Positions 9,002 to 17,128 of a DNA stretch of 64,000 bases are shown one piece after another. The notes below the pieces were generated by a model, which was given only the letters and a program-made list of their open reading frames with translations, did not search any database and had not been told where the DNA came from. The stretch's first letter is position 1. The number at the start of each line of letters is the position of its first letter. The DNA is from Terriglobus roseus DSM 18391. Lineage in GTDB: Bacteria > Acidobacteriota > Terriglobia > Terriglobales > Acidobacteriaceae. Position numbers and translations under genes: made by a program. The stretch is from the NCBI RefSeq assembly GCF_000265425.1, contig NC_018014.1, positions 3,410,001 through 3,474,000 of the forward strand. Direction: 5' to 3'.

Positions 9002-9084
9002 GGACCCTTGGCTGGTCAAGCAAGGATTTACAAGAAGTTCATCCCACTGTCTTAAAGACGCCCTGACTACCAGATGGAGAACGC

Positions 9085-10227
9085 TTGAAGGTGTCTTTTC
9101 GTTCCGCGAAAACTGCGGTTATCGCGGCACTGCTGCAGAACGATCAGCTATCGCGCCTGGAGCTCAGCGAGCGGGCGTCGGTGAGTCCTGCCGCGATCAC
9201 GGAAGTCACGCAAGGCCTGTTGAAACAAGGACTTCTGCTGGAGACGCCAGCTGCCACCATGGACAAACGGCGTGGCAGGCCGGCGGTACAGCTCTCGCTG
9301 CAGGCTTCTCACTCTTGCTTTGTTGGGGTGAGCCTTGGGGAAGAACAGACACAGTTGGCGATAACGGATCTGCGCGGCGAAGTTCTGGCCAGCGAAAGCT
9401 TCGCGCCGTGCCTGACACCTGCGGACATTCCGGACGTGGTTCGCGATAGTTTTCAGAAGGCCCTGCGCAAGGCAGGCATTGCACGCACACGCGTGCGTGG
9501 TGTGGGGATCGCAGTCGCCGGCATTGTGGATGCGGACGCAGGCATCTGCCGCTACTCGGCTGGTCTGGACTGGCGCGATGTGCCTGTTGCGTCCATGGTG
9601 GGCAAGGCGCTGCGGCTGCCTGCGTGGGCGGATAATGATGCGAACGCAATTGCGATGGGCGACAAGATCTTTGGTCGTGCACGCGAGTACGACAACTTCT
9701 CAAGCATCGTCCTCGGCAGCACGATCGGTTCGGCCCATTACATGAACGGCATGCTGTATCGCGGACACGACGGCAGCGCGGGCGAGATTGGCCACATCAC
9801 CGTCAATCCTGATGGACTGCTCTGCCGGTGCGGTCGCAACGGATGCCTGGATACGGTGGCTGGAGGCTTCGCGCTGCGTCAGGAGGCGAAGGCCAAGGGC
9901 ATTGCCGTCGCCGGCATGCGTGAACTTGAGGCGCTTGCCGTACAGGGCAATGCCACAGCGATCCAGATGTTGCGCACCGCAGGCAAAGCACTGGGCAGCG
10001 CTATTGCAACACTGGTACACCTGAATAATCCCAAGGCCGTGGTCTTCACCGATATGGAGGGCTTTGAGAACGGCATCTTTCGCACGGCGACGCGGCAGGC
10101 GATTGAGAACGGCATTCTGCCACGTTTTTTGGGATCGACTGAGATCGTCTTTGGTGATGTGGAACCCGAGGCCTTGCCGTGCAGTGCAGCATCCATTGCA
10201 GCTTTCAATTACCTGATGACGCTTTAG
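9085..10227 (+). CDS. ROK family transcriptional regulator
   Basis: A 380-residue protein starting with TTG at 9085, preceded by GGAGA. A GTG two codons later is an alternative. Residues 1-70 form a MarR-like winged helix (SRLELSERASVSPAAITEV), and the rest is a ROK sugar-kinase fold. The zinc site is present as H237 in GEIGH and C247, C249 and C254 in CRCGRNGC. DNDANAIA and the AGIVDAD stretch belong to the kinase-like core. Members with an N-terminal winged helix are usually sugar-responsive repressors (XylR, NagC, Mlc type) rather than kinases. It sits between the divergent TonB receptor and the co-oriented exported TIM-barrel gene, and is the best candidate regulator of both. Confidence 0.9.
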   Translation: MKVSFRSAKTAVIAALLQNDQLSRLELSERASVSPAAITEVTQGLLKQGLLLETPAATMDKRRGRPAVQLSLQASHSCFVGVSLGEEQTQLAITDLRGEVLASESFAPCLTPADIPDVVRDSFQKALRKAGIARTRVRGVGIAVAGIVDADAGICRYSAGLDWRDVPVASMVGKALRLPAWADNDANAIAMGDKIFGRAREYDNFSSIVLGSTIGSAHYMNGMLYRGHDGSAGEIGHITVNPDGLLCRCGRNGCLDTVAGGFALRQEAKAKGIAVAGMRELEALAVQGNATAIQMLRTAGKALGSAIATLVHLNNPKAVVFTDMEGFENGIFRTATRQAIENGILPRFLGSTEIVFGDVEPEALPCSAASIAAFNYLMTL

Positions 10228-10303
10228 CAGGCGTCGTCTGACTTTGCAGATTCTGTAACCCATCGGTGATTGCCGGTGCATACCAACAGCAGGGGGAATG
10301 ACG

Positions 10304-11299
10304 ATGCGACATAAGCAGGAGCAAACAGGAGATGCCGTCAACCAGGGACGGCGTGATCTGTTGAAGTACGCTGCACAGACAGCAGTGGCCGCGGGACTTG
10401 CCGGCACGGGTGCTTTCACAGGCCTTGGCTATGCGCAGGCGAAGAAGCAGCCCTCACACGCGCCCATGGCACTGGGACTGCTGATCAAGCCCTTCCCGGA
10501 TCCGGAAGCTCGTATCAAGCTGGTGCACGATCTTGGATTCAAGACGTGCTTCCTCTCGCTCGACGGCTTTATCGGTAAGTTCACGCCCGCGCTGGCAAAG
10601 CAGTTTGGCGACCTGCTGGATAAGTACCAGGTGACCGCAACGACGGCCGAAGTTGTGAATCCGCAGCCGCTGAAGTGGAACTTCATCGAAGGTCCTGCGA
10701 CGATCGGACTGGTGCCGCGTGCGTATCGTCAGGCACGTATGGATGCTTTGAAGCAGACTTCCGACTTCGCCAAGATGCTTGGCATCGGGCAGATTCAGAC
10801 ACACTGCGGCTTCATTCCGGAAGATCCGAAGGACGAGCTGTATCAGGAGACGGTCGTCGCGATTCGCCAGCTTACCGAGCACTGCGCCGCCAATGGTCAG
10901 AGCTTTCTGATGGAGACGGGGCAGGAGACACCCATCACCATGCTGCGCATGATTAAGGATGTGAACAATCCTGCGATCGGCGTTGGTCTTGATACGGCGA
11001 ATGTCATTCTTTACGGCAAGGCCAATCCAGTCGATGCGTTGAAGGTGCTTGGACCGTACGTCAAGGCCATGCATGCCAAGGATGGCAAGTGGCCCACGGA
11101 TCCAGCGAAGCTGGGCGAAGAAGTGATGATTGGCAAGGGTGATGTGGACTTCACTGCGGTCTTCAAGGGACTGCACGCAGCGGGTTACAAGGGCGCGGTC
11201 ACCATCGAGCGCGAGACCTCAGGACCGCAGCAGGTTGCGGATGTGAAGGCAGAGAAGATTTATCTCGAACGCATTTTGAACCAGGTCAACCACGCGTAG
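10304..11299 (+). CDS. Tat-exported xylose-isomerase-like TIM-barrel protein
   Basis: A 331-residue protein. GGGGG lies 7 bases before the ATG at 10304. The ATG at 10298 would be too close to it. A twin-arginine motif (GRRDLLKY, residues 15-22) and a hydrophobic Ala/Gly stretch to about residue 42 indicate Tat export. Metal ligands expected for the fold are E204 (METGQE), D230 (LDTAN), H257 (HAKDG) and E302 (TIERE). It is the exported paralogue of the cytoplasmic protein at 1838-2677. The next gene, also Tat-exported, begins 18 bases downstream, so a TIM barrel and an oxidoreductase are produced together for the periplasm. The likely role is isomerisation of, or elimination from, an oxidised sugar. 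Confidence 0.88.
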   Translation: MRHKQEQTGDAVNQGRRDLLKYAAQTAVAAGLAGTGAFTGLGYAQAKKQPSHAPMALGLLIKPFPDPEARIKLVHDLGFKTCFLSLDGFIGKFTPALAKQFGDLLDKYQVTATTAEVVNPQPLKWNFIEGPATIGLVPRAYRQARMDALKQTSDFAKMLGIGQIQTHCGFIPEDPKDELYQETVVAIRQLTEHCAANGQSFLMETGQETPITMLRMIKDVNNPAIGVGLDTANVILYGKANPVDALKVLGPYVKAMHAKDGKWPTDPAKLGEEVMIGKGDVDFTAVFKGLHAAGYKGAVTIERETSGPQQVADVKAEKIYLERILNQVNHA

Positions 11300-11317
11300 G
11301 GGAAACGGAGAGCACCG

Positions 11318-12586
11318 ATGGATCGCAGGAAATTTCTACTGGGTAGTGCAGGTGCCTGCGGGCTCCTGTTTGTGAAGCCGAGCACCGCCTTTGGCTATGC
11401 TGCGAACTCTGCGGTGCGCTATGGCCTGCTGGGTTGCGGCAAGCGTGGCACGTCTGTGGCTACGTCGTTCGCGAAGAATACGGATGCACGCATCGTCGCG
11501 CTGGGTGACATCTTCCCGGATCAGCTAGCGAAGGGTAAGACGCACTTCGATGAAGTGAATAAGGGACTTGGCTTTTCTGCCATCGATCCGAAGCTGACCT
11601 TCCACGGCCATGACGCGTACAAGGCGATGGCAGCAAACCCGAACATCGATGCGGTGCAGATCTCCACGCCACCGTTCTTTCACGTGGAGCACATGGATGT
11701 TCTGACCGCCGGCGGCAAGCATGTGTACTGCGAAAAACCCGTGGGCGTGGATGTTCCGCAGACGCGCCGTGCGCTTGAGATTGCGAAGCGCATCGACGGC
11801 AAGGTGAGTGTGGCGGTCGGCTTCCAGATCCGTAAGGCACCGCCATTTGTTGAGATTGCACGCCGCATCCAGGCAGGCCAGATCGGCAAGATTGCATCGC
11901 TGAGCGGATACTACAACGCACCGCCTGCTACCTATCCCGACCGCGGCAACATGCCGAAGGACGAACAGCGCCTGCGCAACTGGCTGTGGGACAAGACACT
12001 TTCCGGCGACATTCTGTTGGAACAGAATATTCACGTCATCGACGTCTGTAACTGGATCATGGGAGCGCATCCCATCAAGGCCGATGCGCGCGCGAGCCGT
12101 AAGGTGATTCAGAACTTCGGCAACATCAATGACAACTACGAGGTCATCTTCACCTATCCCGGTGGCGTTGAGTTTGTCTTCAACTCCACACAGTTCAACC
12201 AGAATGGCTTCTTCGACGTCGCAGAGCACTTCTTCGGCAGCGAAGGCCTGGCAGAGGCGCCTTATAAGGGACCGCTGCGCATCCTGGGCAAACAGCCGTG
12301 GGCCTGGACGAACAGTGCAGAGCCCGCTGCAAAGGACACGAAGTTTGCGGCTGATGGAGCCTTCACCGATAACCTTGCCGATGCCGACAAGATGAAGGAT
12401 CGCGACTTCATCGACAGCATCACCGGCCACAAGTATCAGAATCAGATTGAGACGGGTGTGCAGACGGCGCGTAGCTGCATGCTGGGCCGCAAGTCTGCTG
12501 AGCTTGGCCGTGTTGTTACGTGGGACGAGATTGAGAGCGATCGCGAGGAGTACCACCTCGGCATCGACATCTCAAAGTTCGTCTAA
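11318..12586 (+). CDS. Tat-exported Gfo/Idh/MocA family oxidoreductase
   Basis: A 422-residue protein with GGAGAG 8 bases before the ATG. It begins DRRKFLLG (residues 2-9), a Tat motif, followed by a short hydrophobic segment. The Rossmann fold starts near residue 34 (YGLLGCGKRG), and EKP is at 139-141. The usual Asp of the catalytic D-x3-H element is replaced by Glu (LLEQNIHVID). His and Lys are kept. Zymomonas glucose-fructose oxidoreductase is a precedent for a family member exported by Tat with tightly bound NADP(H). Without free nicotinamide in the periplasm, such an enzyme must recycle its cofactor by a paired oxidation and reduction or with a partner. It forms a pair with the exported TIM barrel upstream. 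Confidence 0.9.
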   Translation: MDRRKFLLGSAGACGLLFVKPSTAFGYAANSAVRYGLLGCGKRGTSVATSFAKNTDARIVALGDIFPDQLAKGKTHFDEVNKGLGFSAIDPKLTFHGHDAYKAMAANPNIDAVQISTPPFFHVEHMDVLTAGGKHVYCEKPVGVDVPQTRRALEIAKRIDGKVSVAVGFQIRKAPPFVEIARRIQAGQIGKIASLSGYYNAPPATYPDRGNMPKDEQRLRNWLWDKTLSGDILLEQNIHVIDVCNWIMGAHPIKADARASRKVIQNFGNINDNYEVIFTYPGGVEFVFNSTQFNQNGFFDVAEHFFGSEGLAEAPYKGPLRILGKQPWAWTNSAEPAAKDTKFAADGAFTDNLADADKMKDRDFIDSITGHKYQNQIETGVQTARSCMLGRKSAELGRVVTWDEIESDREEYHLGIDISKFV

Positions 12587-12594
12587 GTCCATGG

Positions 12595-12622
12595 GCGGTC
12601 CGGAGAGTAATCTTCGGACCGC
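12595..12622. terminator. Bidirectional terminator hairpin
   Basis: GCGGTCCG (12595-12602) pairs with CGGACCGC (12615-12622) across a 12-base loop between two convergent genes (stops at 12586 and 12631). No strong T-run is present on either side, so efficiency is uncertain. Confidence 0.6.
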
Positions 12623-12630
12623 TTCAACTT

Positions 12631-13416
12631 CTAACAACAGATCACCTGCACGCCGCGCCTCTCGAACTGTTTTCGCTTCACAGCGGAGAGCCCAGTGTCG
12701 GTGACGAGTACATGCACGTGGTCAAGCGGGCAGATGATGCTTGGGCCGGACTTCCCGATCTTCGAGGAGTCGGCTACCACGATCACCTGTTTGGACTGTT
12801 CCAGCATCTTGCGGGAGACGATGGCTTCTTCTATCTCAAGTGTGGTCGCACCTCGCTCCAGGCTGAAGCCTGTGACGCTGAGGAAGACCTTGTCGAGACA
12901 GATGTCTTCGAGTGTCCGCAGTGCTTGCGGACCCGCCAATGCGAAGGCCCACGCCCAGGCGAGTGTGCCGCCGGTCAGCGTGGTCTTGATGGAGGGCTGG
13001 TTGCACAACTCCATGCCGATGTTGATGGCGTTCGTGACGACGTGGACACCGGCGCGATGCCGCAGTGAACGACCGACCTGCGTTGTCGTCGTACCCGCAC
13101 TGATGCCAATCGTCTCGTGCTGCTGGATGAGTTCCGCGGCGGCGACACCGATGCGTCGTTTCTCGTCTGCGTGCCGCGTCTCGCGCGCCTGGAAGGATGT
13201 GTCGTGGCGGAAGGGTTCATACAGCAGCGGCTCGACGAGCGCGGCGCCGCCATGGGTACGCAGGATCAGTCCACGCTGTTCCAGACGCGTGAGGTCGCGC
13301 CGGATGCTGGGCGCGGAACAACGCGTCTGTTCCACCAGGTCTTCCACTGAGACAGTGCCTTTGCGCAGCAGCACCTTCATGATCTGGTCGGAGCGTGCCT
13401 CAGTTTTTGTCGACAT
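12631..13416 (-). CDS. DeoR family transcriptional regulator
   Basis: A 261-residue regulator. AGGAG lies just before the ATG at 13416. Residues about 6-60 are a DeoR helix-turn-helix (KGTVSVEDLVEQTRCSAPSI then RRDL). The rest is the DeoRC sensor fold with GISAGTTTT, which binds a phosphorylated sugar in characterised members. It is convergent with the exported oxidoreductase gene and divergent from the oxidoreductase at 13540. The 123-base gap is the probable control region. It could control the rightward set (oxidoreductase, permease, SIS deaminase). The effector cannot be read from sequence. Confidence 0.9.
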   Translation of the reverse strand: MSTKTEARSDQIMKVLLRKGTVSVEDLVEQTRCSAPSIRRDLTRLEQRGLILRTHGGAALVEPLLYEPFRHDTSFQARETRHADEKRRIGVAAAELIQQHETIGISAGTTTTQVGRSLRHRAGVHVVTNAINIGMELCNQPSIKTTLTGGTLAWAWAFALAGPQALRTLEDICLDKVFLSVTGFSLERGATTLEIEEAIVSRKMLEQSKQVIVVADSSKIGKSGPSIICPLDHVHVLVTDTGLSAVKRKQFERRGVQVICC

Positions 13417-13539
13417 GATCTCCTGCGAACCGGTGGCTCAGCGGCACTCGATGAGCGCTCACGCGATCAGGATACAACGATGCATTTTGCTCGCCGGCGC
13501 CTGTAGCATGACGAGACCTAACCCTGTTGGAGATAGAGC

Positions 13540-14580
13540 TTGAGTCGTACCTTGAAACCCGTTCGCGTTGCACTGCTTGGCTATGGCTATGTGGGCAAGA
13601 CCTTTCACGCGCCGCTGATTCAGGCGGTCGATGGACTGGAACTTAGCCTGGTCGGTTCCAGCAGACCTGAAGCAGTGCATGAGCGCATCCCCGGTGTGCG
13701 TGTCGCCGCGGTTGCTGACGCAGCGATCGATGCCGATGTGGATCTTGTCGTTATCGCAACGCCGAATGACTCGCACTTCCCTCTTGCTGCGGCGGCGCTT
13801 CGTGCGGGGAAGCACGTAGTCATCGACAAGCCATTCACCATCACACTGCAAGAGGCGGAGGATTTGGCTGCTATTGCGCAGGAGCATGGCAGGCTGCTTT
13901 CGGTGTTTCACAATCGCAGGTGGGATAGTGAGATTCTTGCGACGGAGCAGGTGCTGCAGTCCGGCGTTCTCGGCGAGGTGACTCACTTCGAGTGCCACAT
14001 GGATCGCTACCGGCCTAATGTGCGGCAACGCTGGCGTGAAGATCCTGGCCCCGGCGCGGGGTTGTGGTTCGACCTTGGACCGCACATGATCGATCAGGCT
14101 TTGCACCTGTTCGGCATGCCGCTGTCTGTGCAGGGCTCACTGGCTACGCTGCGGCGCGGCGGGCAGACGGACGACTGGGGCCATGCCATTCTCTTCTACC
14201 CGCATATGCGCGTAGTGCTTCATGCTTCGCTGCTGGTATCGGGTGGCGGGCCGCGGACGCAGATGCATGGCACGCTTGGGAGCTGGGCGAAGTTTGGCGC
14301 GGACACCCAAGAACCGCAGCTGCAGAGGGGTATGAGTCCGCTTGATCCTGAGTTTGGGATAGATCCGGATGAGGGCGTTTTTTACGAGGGGGCGAGTGGC
14401 GCGCAAACTCGAACACCGAGTCCGCGAGGCTGTCAGCAGCGCTTTTACGAGGGCATGCGGGACGCGATCACATCTGGCGGTCCTCTGCCGATCGGTACGC
14501 AGGAGGCTGTGGCCGTGATGAAGGTCTTGGAAGGTTTCTATGTTTCAGCACGTGAAGGTCGCGTGGTGGAGTTTGCTTGA
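13540..14580 (+). CDS. Gfo/Idh/MocA family oxidoreductase (IolW/YdgJ-like subgroup)
   Basis: A 346-residue cytoplasmic protein, starting with TTG at 13540 with GGAG about 10 bases before it. The Rossmann motif is LGYGYVGKTFHAPLI at residues 13-27, typical of the IolW/YdgJ group. The usual EKP is DKP at 96-98. D and H of the catalytic set are in FDLGPHMIDQ. Characterised relatives are NADP-dependent scyllo-inositol dehydrogenases or uncharacterised sugar reductases. It is likely controlled together with the neighbouring DeoR regulator and lies just upstream of the permease gene. Confidence 0.9.
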   Translation: MSRTLKPVRVALLGYGYVGKTFHAPLIQAVDGLELSLVGSSRPEAVHERIPGVRVAAVADAAIDADVDLVVIATPNDSHFPLAAAALRAGKHVVIDKPFTITLQEAEDLAAIAQEHGRLLSVFHNRRWDSEILATEQVLQSGVLGEVTHFECHMDRYRPNVRQRWREDPGPGAGLWFDLGPHMIDQALHLFGMPLSVQGSLATLRRGGQTDDWGHAILFYPHMRVVLHASLLVSGGGPRTQMHGTLGSWAKFGADTQEPQLQRGMSPLDPEFGIDPDEGVFYEGASGAQTRTPSPRGCQQRFYEGMRDAITSGGPLPIGTQEAVAVMKVLEGFYVSAREGRVVEFA

Positions 14581-14642
14581 ACGTTGATCGTCCCGTAACG
14601 GATCGATCCGAACTGCGATAAGCTGCACCGACAGAGGTATTC

Positions 14643-15914
14643 ATGGCACTGGGAAGCACGGAACAGGCACAGCCGGCGGTATCGGCCAAGGGAGGCAGCT
14701 ACGCGCTGCCGCTGGCATTAATTGTGGCGTTGTACTTTGGCATTGGCTTTATCACCGCCATGAACGATGTCCTGGTGCCGCACTTCAAGGACCTGTTCCA
14801 GCTTACGAACGTGCGTGCCCTGCTGGTGCAGTTCGCATTTTTCGGGGCGTACTTTCTGCTGTCGATTCCTTCCGGAAAGATCGTCGGGCGGATTGGTTAT
14901 AAGAACGGTATTGTTGCTGCGCTCGCGACCATTGGTGTTGGGCTTCTGCTGTTCCTCCCGGCGTCCATCGTGATTGCGTATCCGCTGTTCCTGTTTGCGC
15001 TGTTCCTTGTTGGTTGCGGGCTTGCACTACTGCAGGTTGCGGTGAATCCGTATATCAGTGCGCTGGGTGATCCGAATAAGGCTGCGTCACGACTGAACCT
15101 TGCGGGCGGATTTAACTCCGTGGCCGGCACTCTGGCGCCGCGTGTGGGTGCGATCTTTATCTTCGTTGCGGCTGGAGCGACGACTGCGGAACTGGCGCAC
15201 TCGGTGCGCATGCCCTATGTCGTGCTGTCGATGCTGGCGTTTGCACTTGCTTTGATCACCAAGGTGATGCACCTGCCTGACTTGATTCCGCAGCGCGATC
15301 CGAGTGAAAAGGGCGGCGGCAGCGCATGGGATTTTCGGCATGTGCGTTATGGCGCGTTTGCGATTTTCTCCTATGTTGGTGCTGAGGTTTCGATTGGCAG
15401 CTTGTTGATTAACTATCTTGGCCAGCCTTCGATGGGCGGACTTAGTCATGCAGACGCTGCGAAGTATGTATCGCTTTACTGGGGCGGTGCGATGGTTGGG
15501 CGCTTTATCGGCGCCTGGGCGCAGCGGTATGTGGCGCAGGCTCGGGCGCTTACTTTTGTGGCTTCGCTGGGTTGTGTCTTTGTTGCCGTGGCGGTGTTTG
15601 GACATGGTCCGATTGCGCTTTGGGCCATTGTTTCCTGCGGTTTATTCAATTCCGTGATGTGGCCGTGCATCTTCCCGATGTCGATTGAAGGTGTGGGTAA
15701 GTACACGAGCCAGGCGTCCGGAATCCTGGTGACGATGGTGGTTGGTGGTGCGGTTGTGCCGGAGATTCAGGGTTTCCTGGCGGATCATTATGGGTATCAG
15801 CCGAGCTTTTTGATTGTGTTGCTCTGCTATGCGTATGTGCTGTTTTTTGCCCTGTATGGCCACCGTCCGATGCGTGTGAATGGTGCGCCAATCCTGCCTC
15901 CGGCGGTGGTTTAG
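14643..15914 (+). CDS. FHS-type sugar permease of the major facilitator superfamily (FucP/NagP-like)
   Basis: A 423-residue integral membrane protein with about 12 hydrophobic segments. AGAGG precedes the ATG. The first helix segment (YFGIGFITAMNDVLVPHFK) and the NPYISALG element with its conserved Asn-Pro are hallmarks of the fucose-galactose-hexuronate:H+ symporter family, which also contains NagP, the N-acetylglucosamine permease of chitin-using proteobacteria. The SIS deaminase gene begins 74 bases downstream, and a BadF-type kinase lies at 22293, matching the NagP/NagB-II/NagK set. I therefore favour an amino-sugar substrate, with fucose or another hexose as the alternative. Confidence 0.88.
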   Translation: MALGSTEQAQPAVSAKGGSYALPLALIVALYFGIGFITAMNDVLVPHFKDLFQLTNVRALLVQFAFFGAYFLLSIPSGKIVGRIGYKNGIVAALATIGVGLLLFLPASIVIAYPLFLFALFLVGCGLALLQVAVNPYISALGDPNKAASRLNLAGGFNSVAGTLAPRVGAIFIFVAAGATTAELAHSVRMPYVVLSMLAFALALITKVMHLPDLIPQRDPSEKGGGSAWDFRHVRYGAFAIFSYVGAEVSIGSLLINYLGQPSMGGLSHADAAKYVSLYWGGAMVGRFIGAWAQRYVAQARALTFVASLGCVFVAVAVFGHGPIALWAIVSCGLFNSVMWPCIFPMSIEGVGKYTSQASGILVTMVVGGAVVPEIQGFLADHYGYQPSFLIVLLCYAYVLFFALYGHRPMRVNGAPILPPAVV

Positions 15915-15988
15915 TGCAGATTTGAATCGTCTCAGTCCGTTATGATTGATTCAGGCCCAAACGATCAGAAATTGAGGTAAGTGTCTCC

Positions 15989-17125
15989 ATGTCCGACACC
16001 GCAACACCTGCTCCCTTCCCCCACTGGATGCTCCGCGAGATCCACGAACAGCCGGAGACCCTGGCTGCAACCCTGGCGACCTTCGCCACCGCAGATGGTT
16101 TTGTTGAGGAGGCGTGTGCGCCAGTGCGGCAGTGGCTGCGCGACGCGAAGGGCGAGATCGTGATTGCGGCCAGCGGTTCCAGCCGTCACGCGAGTCTTGT
16201 GGCCGAACTCTTGATTGAAGATCGCAGCGGCATTGCGGTCGATGTGGAATATGCGAGCGAGTACAGCTACCGGTCAGAGCACGCGCTGAAGAGCGCTTCT
16301 GTCCTGGTGGTTTCGCAGTCGGGCGAGACGGTGGATACGTTGCTGGCGCTGCGCAAGGCGAACAAGGCCGGTCACCAGACGATGGCGATCACCAATGTTG
16401 CCGGATCGACGATGGCGCGTGAGGCGACGGTGTCGATGCCGACCGCTGCGGGTCGCGAGCGTGCGATCCCTGCGACGAAGAGCTTCACGGCGCAGTTGCT
16501 GAACCTGTATGTGCTTTCGTTGCTGGCTGCCGAAGAGCGCAAGGCTCTGACCGAGGCGGACCGTGCGCGTCTGCTGGCTGAGGCTGCTGCCCTGCCCGAG
16601 TCGGTGCGCCGTCAGTTGCCGATCTGGGAGAGCACCGTTCGCAGCATTGCGGAGACGTTGCACAAGGCTCGTACGTTCCTGTTTGTGGGTCGCAGTGTTC
16701 ACTATCCCATTGCCCGCGAGGGTGCGCTTAAGCTGAAGGAGTCGTCGTACCTGCACGCCGAGGGATATCCGAGCGGTGAGCTGAAGCATGGGCCGAATGC
16801 CCTGGTCAGCAAGGAGTCTCCGCTGGTCATGATCGCGACCGTCGATCGCTCGGATAGTGAGTCCGTCGAGCGCTATGAGAAAGTCGTGCAGTTGATGAGC
16901 GACATGCGGACGCAGGGCGCGATGATCGTGGCGATTGCCAACACGGGCGATACGGCCGTGGCTGAGCTTGCCGATCACGTCATCCCCGTCGACGAGGCCA
17001 CCGAGGCGTTGCTGACGATCTGCGAAGTGATTCCGTTGCAAATCTTCTCGTACTGCATGGCGATTCAGAACGGCATCGACGTGGACAACCCGCGCAACCT
17101 GAATAAGGCTGTTCTGGCGGAGTAA
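15989..17125 (+). CDS. GlmS-like SIS-domain sugar isomerase/deaminase (NagB-II type)
   Basis: A 378-residue protein with two SIS domains (about 35-190 and 210-370), equal to the isomerase half of glucosamine-6-phosphate synthase without the glutaminase half. The key elements of the GlmS sugar site are kept: SQSGET at 109-114, LKESSYLHAEGY with E251 and H256, ELKHGP with H267, and the C-terminal DNPRNLNK with K373. Proteins of this shape act as glucosamine-6-phosphate deaminases (NagB-II), giving fructose-6-phosphate and ammonia, in pathways with NagP and NagK. AgaS-like deaminases are the alternative. Its stop is only 3 bases from the stop of a convergent gene. Confidence 0.87.
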   Translation: MSDTATPAPFPHWMLREIHEQPETLAATLATFATADGFVEEACAPVRQWLRDAKGEIVIAASGSSRHASLVAELLIEDRSGIAVDVEYASEYSYRSEHALKSASVLVVSQSGETVDTLLALRKANKAGHQTMAITNVAGSTMAREATVSMPTAAGRERAIPATKSFTAQLLNLYVLSLLAAEERKALTEADRARLLAEAAALPESVRRQLPIWESTVRSIAETLHKARTFLFVGRSVHYPIAREGALKLKESSYLHAEGYPSGELKHGPNALVSKESPLVMIATVDRSDSESVERYEKVVQLMSDMRTQGAMIVAIANTGDTAVAELADHVIPVDEATEALLTICEVIPLQIFSYCMAIQNGIDVDNPRNLNKAVLAE

Positions 17126-17128
17126 TCG

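Larger units (their letters stand above)
8704..9084. promoter_or_regulatory. Divergent promoter region between TonB receptor and ROK regulator
   Basis: This 381-base non-coding stretch must hold the promoters of both divergent genes. Two perfect inverted repeats stand out: TTTCACCGCGTGAAA at 8903-8917 and GTGGATGATATCCAC at 8987-9001. A weaker dyad, CCTTG(N10)CAAGG, is at 9006-9025. Either palindrome would suit a dimeric repressor such as the adjacent ROK protein. I cannot place -35/-10 boxes with confidence. Confidence 0.5.
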
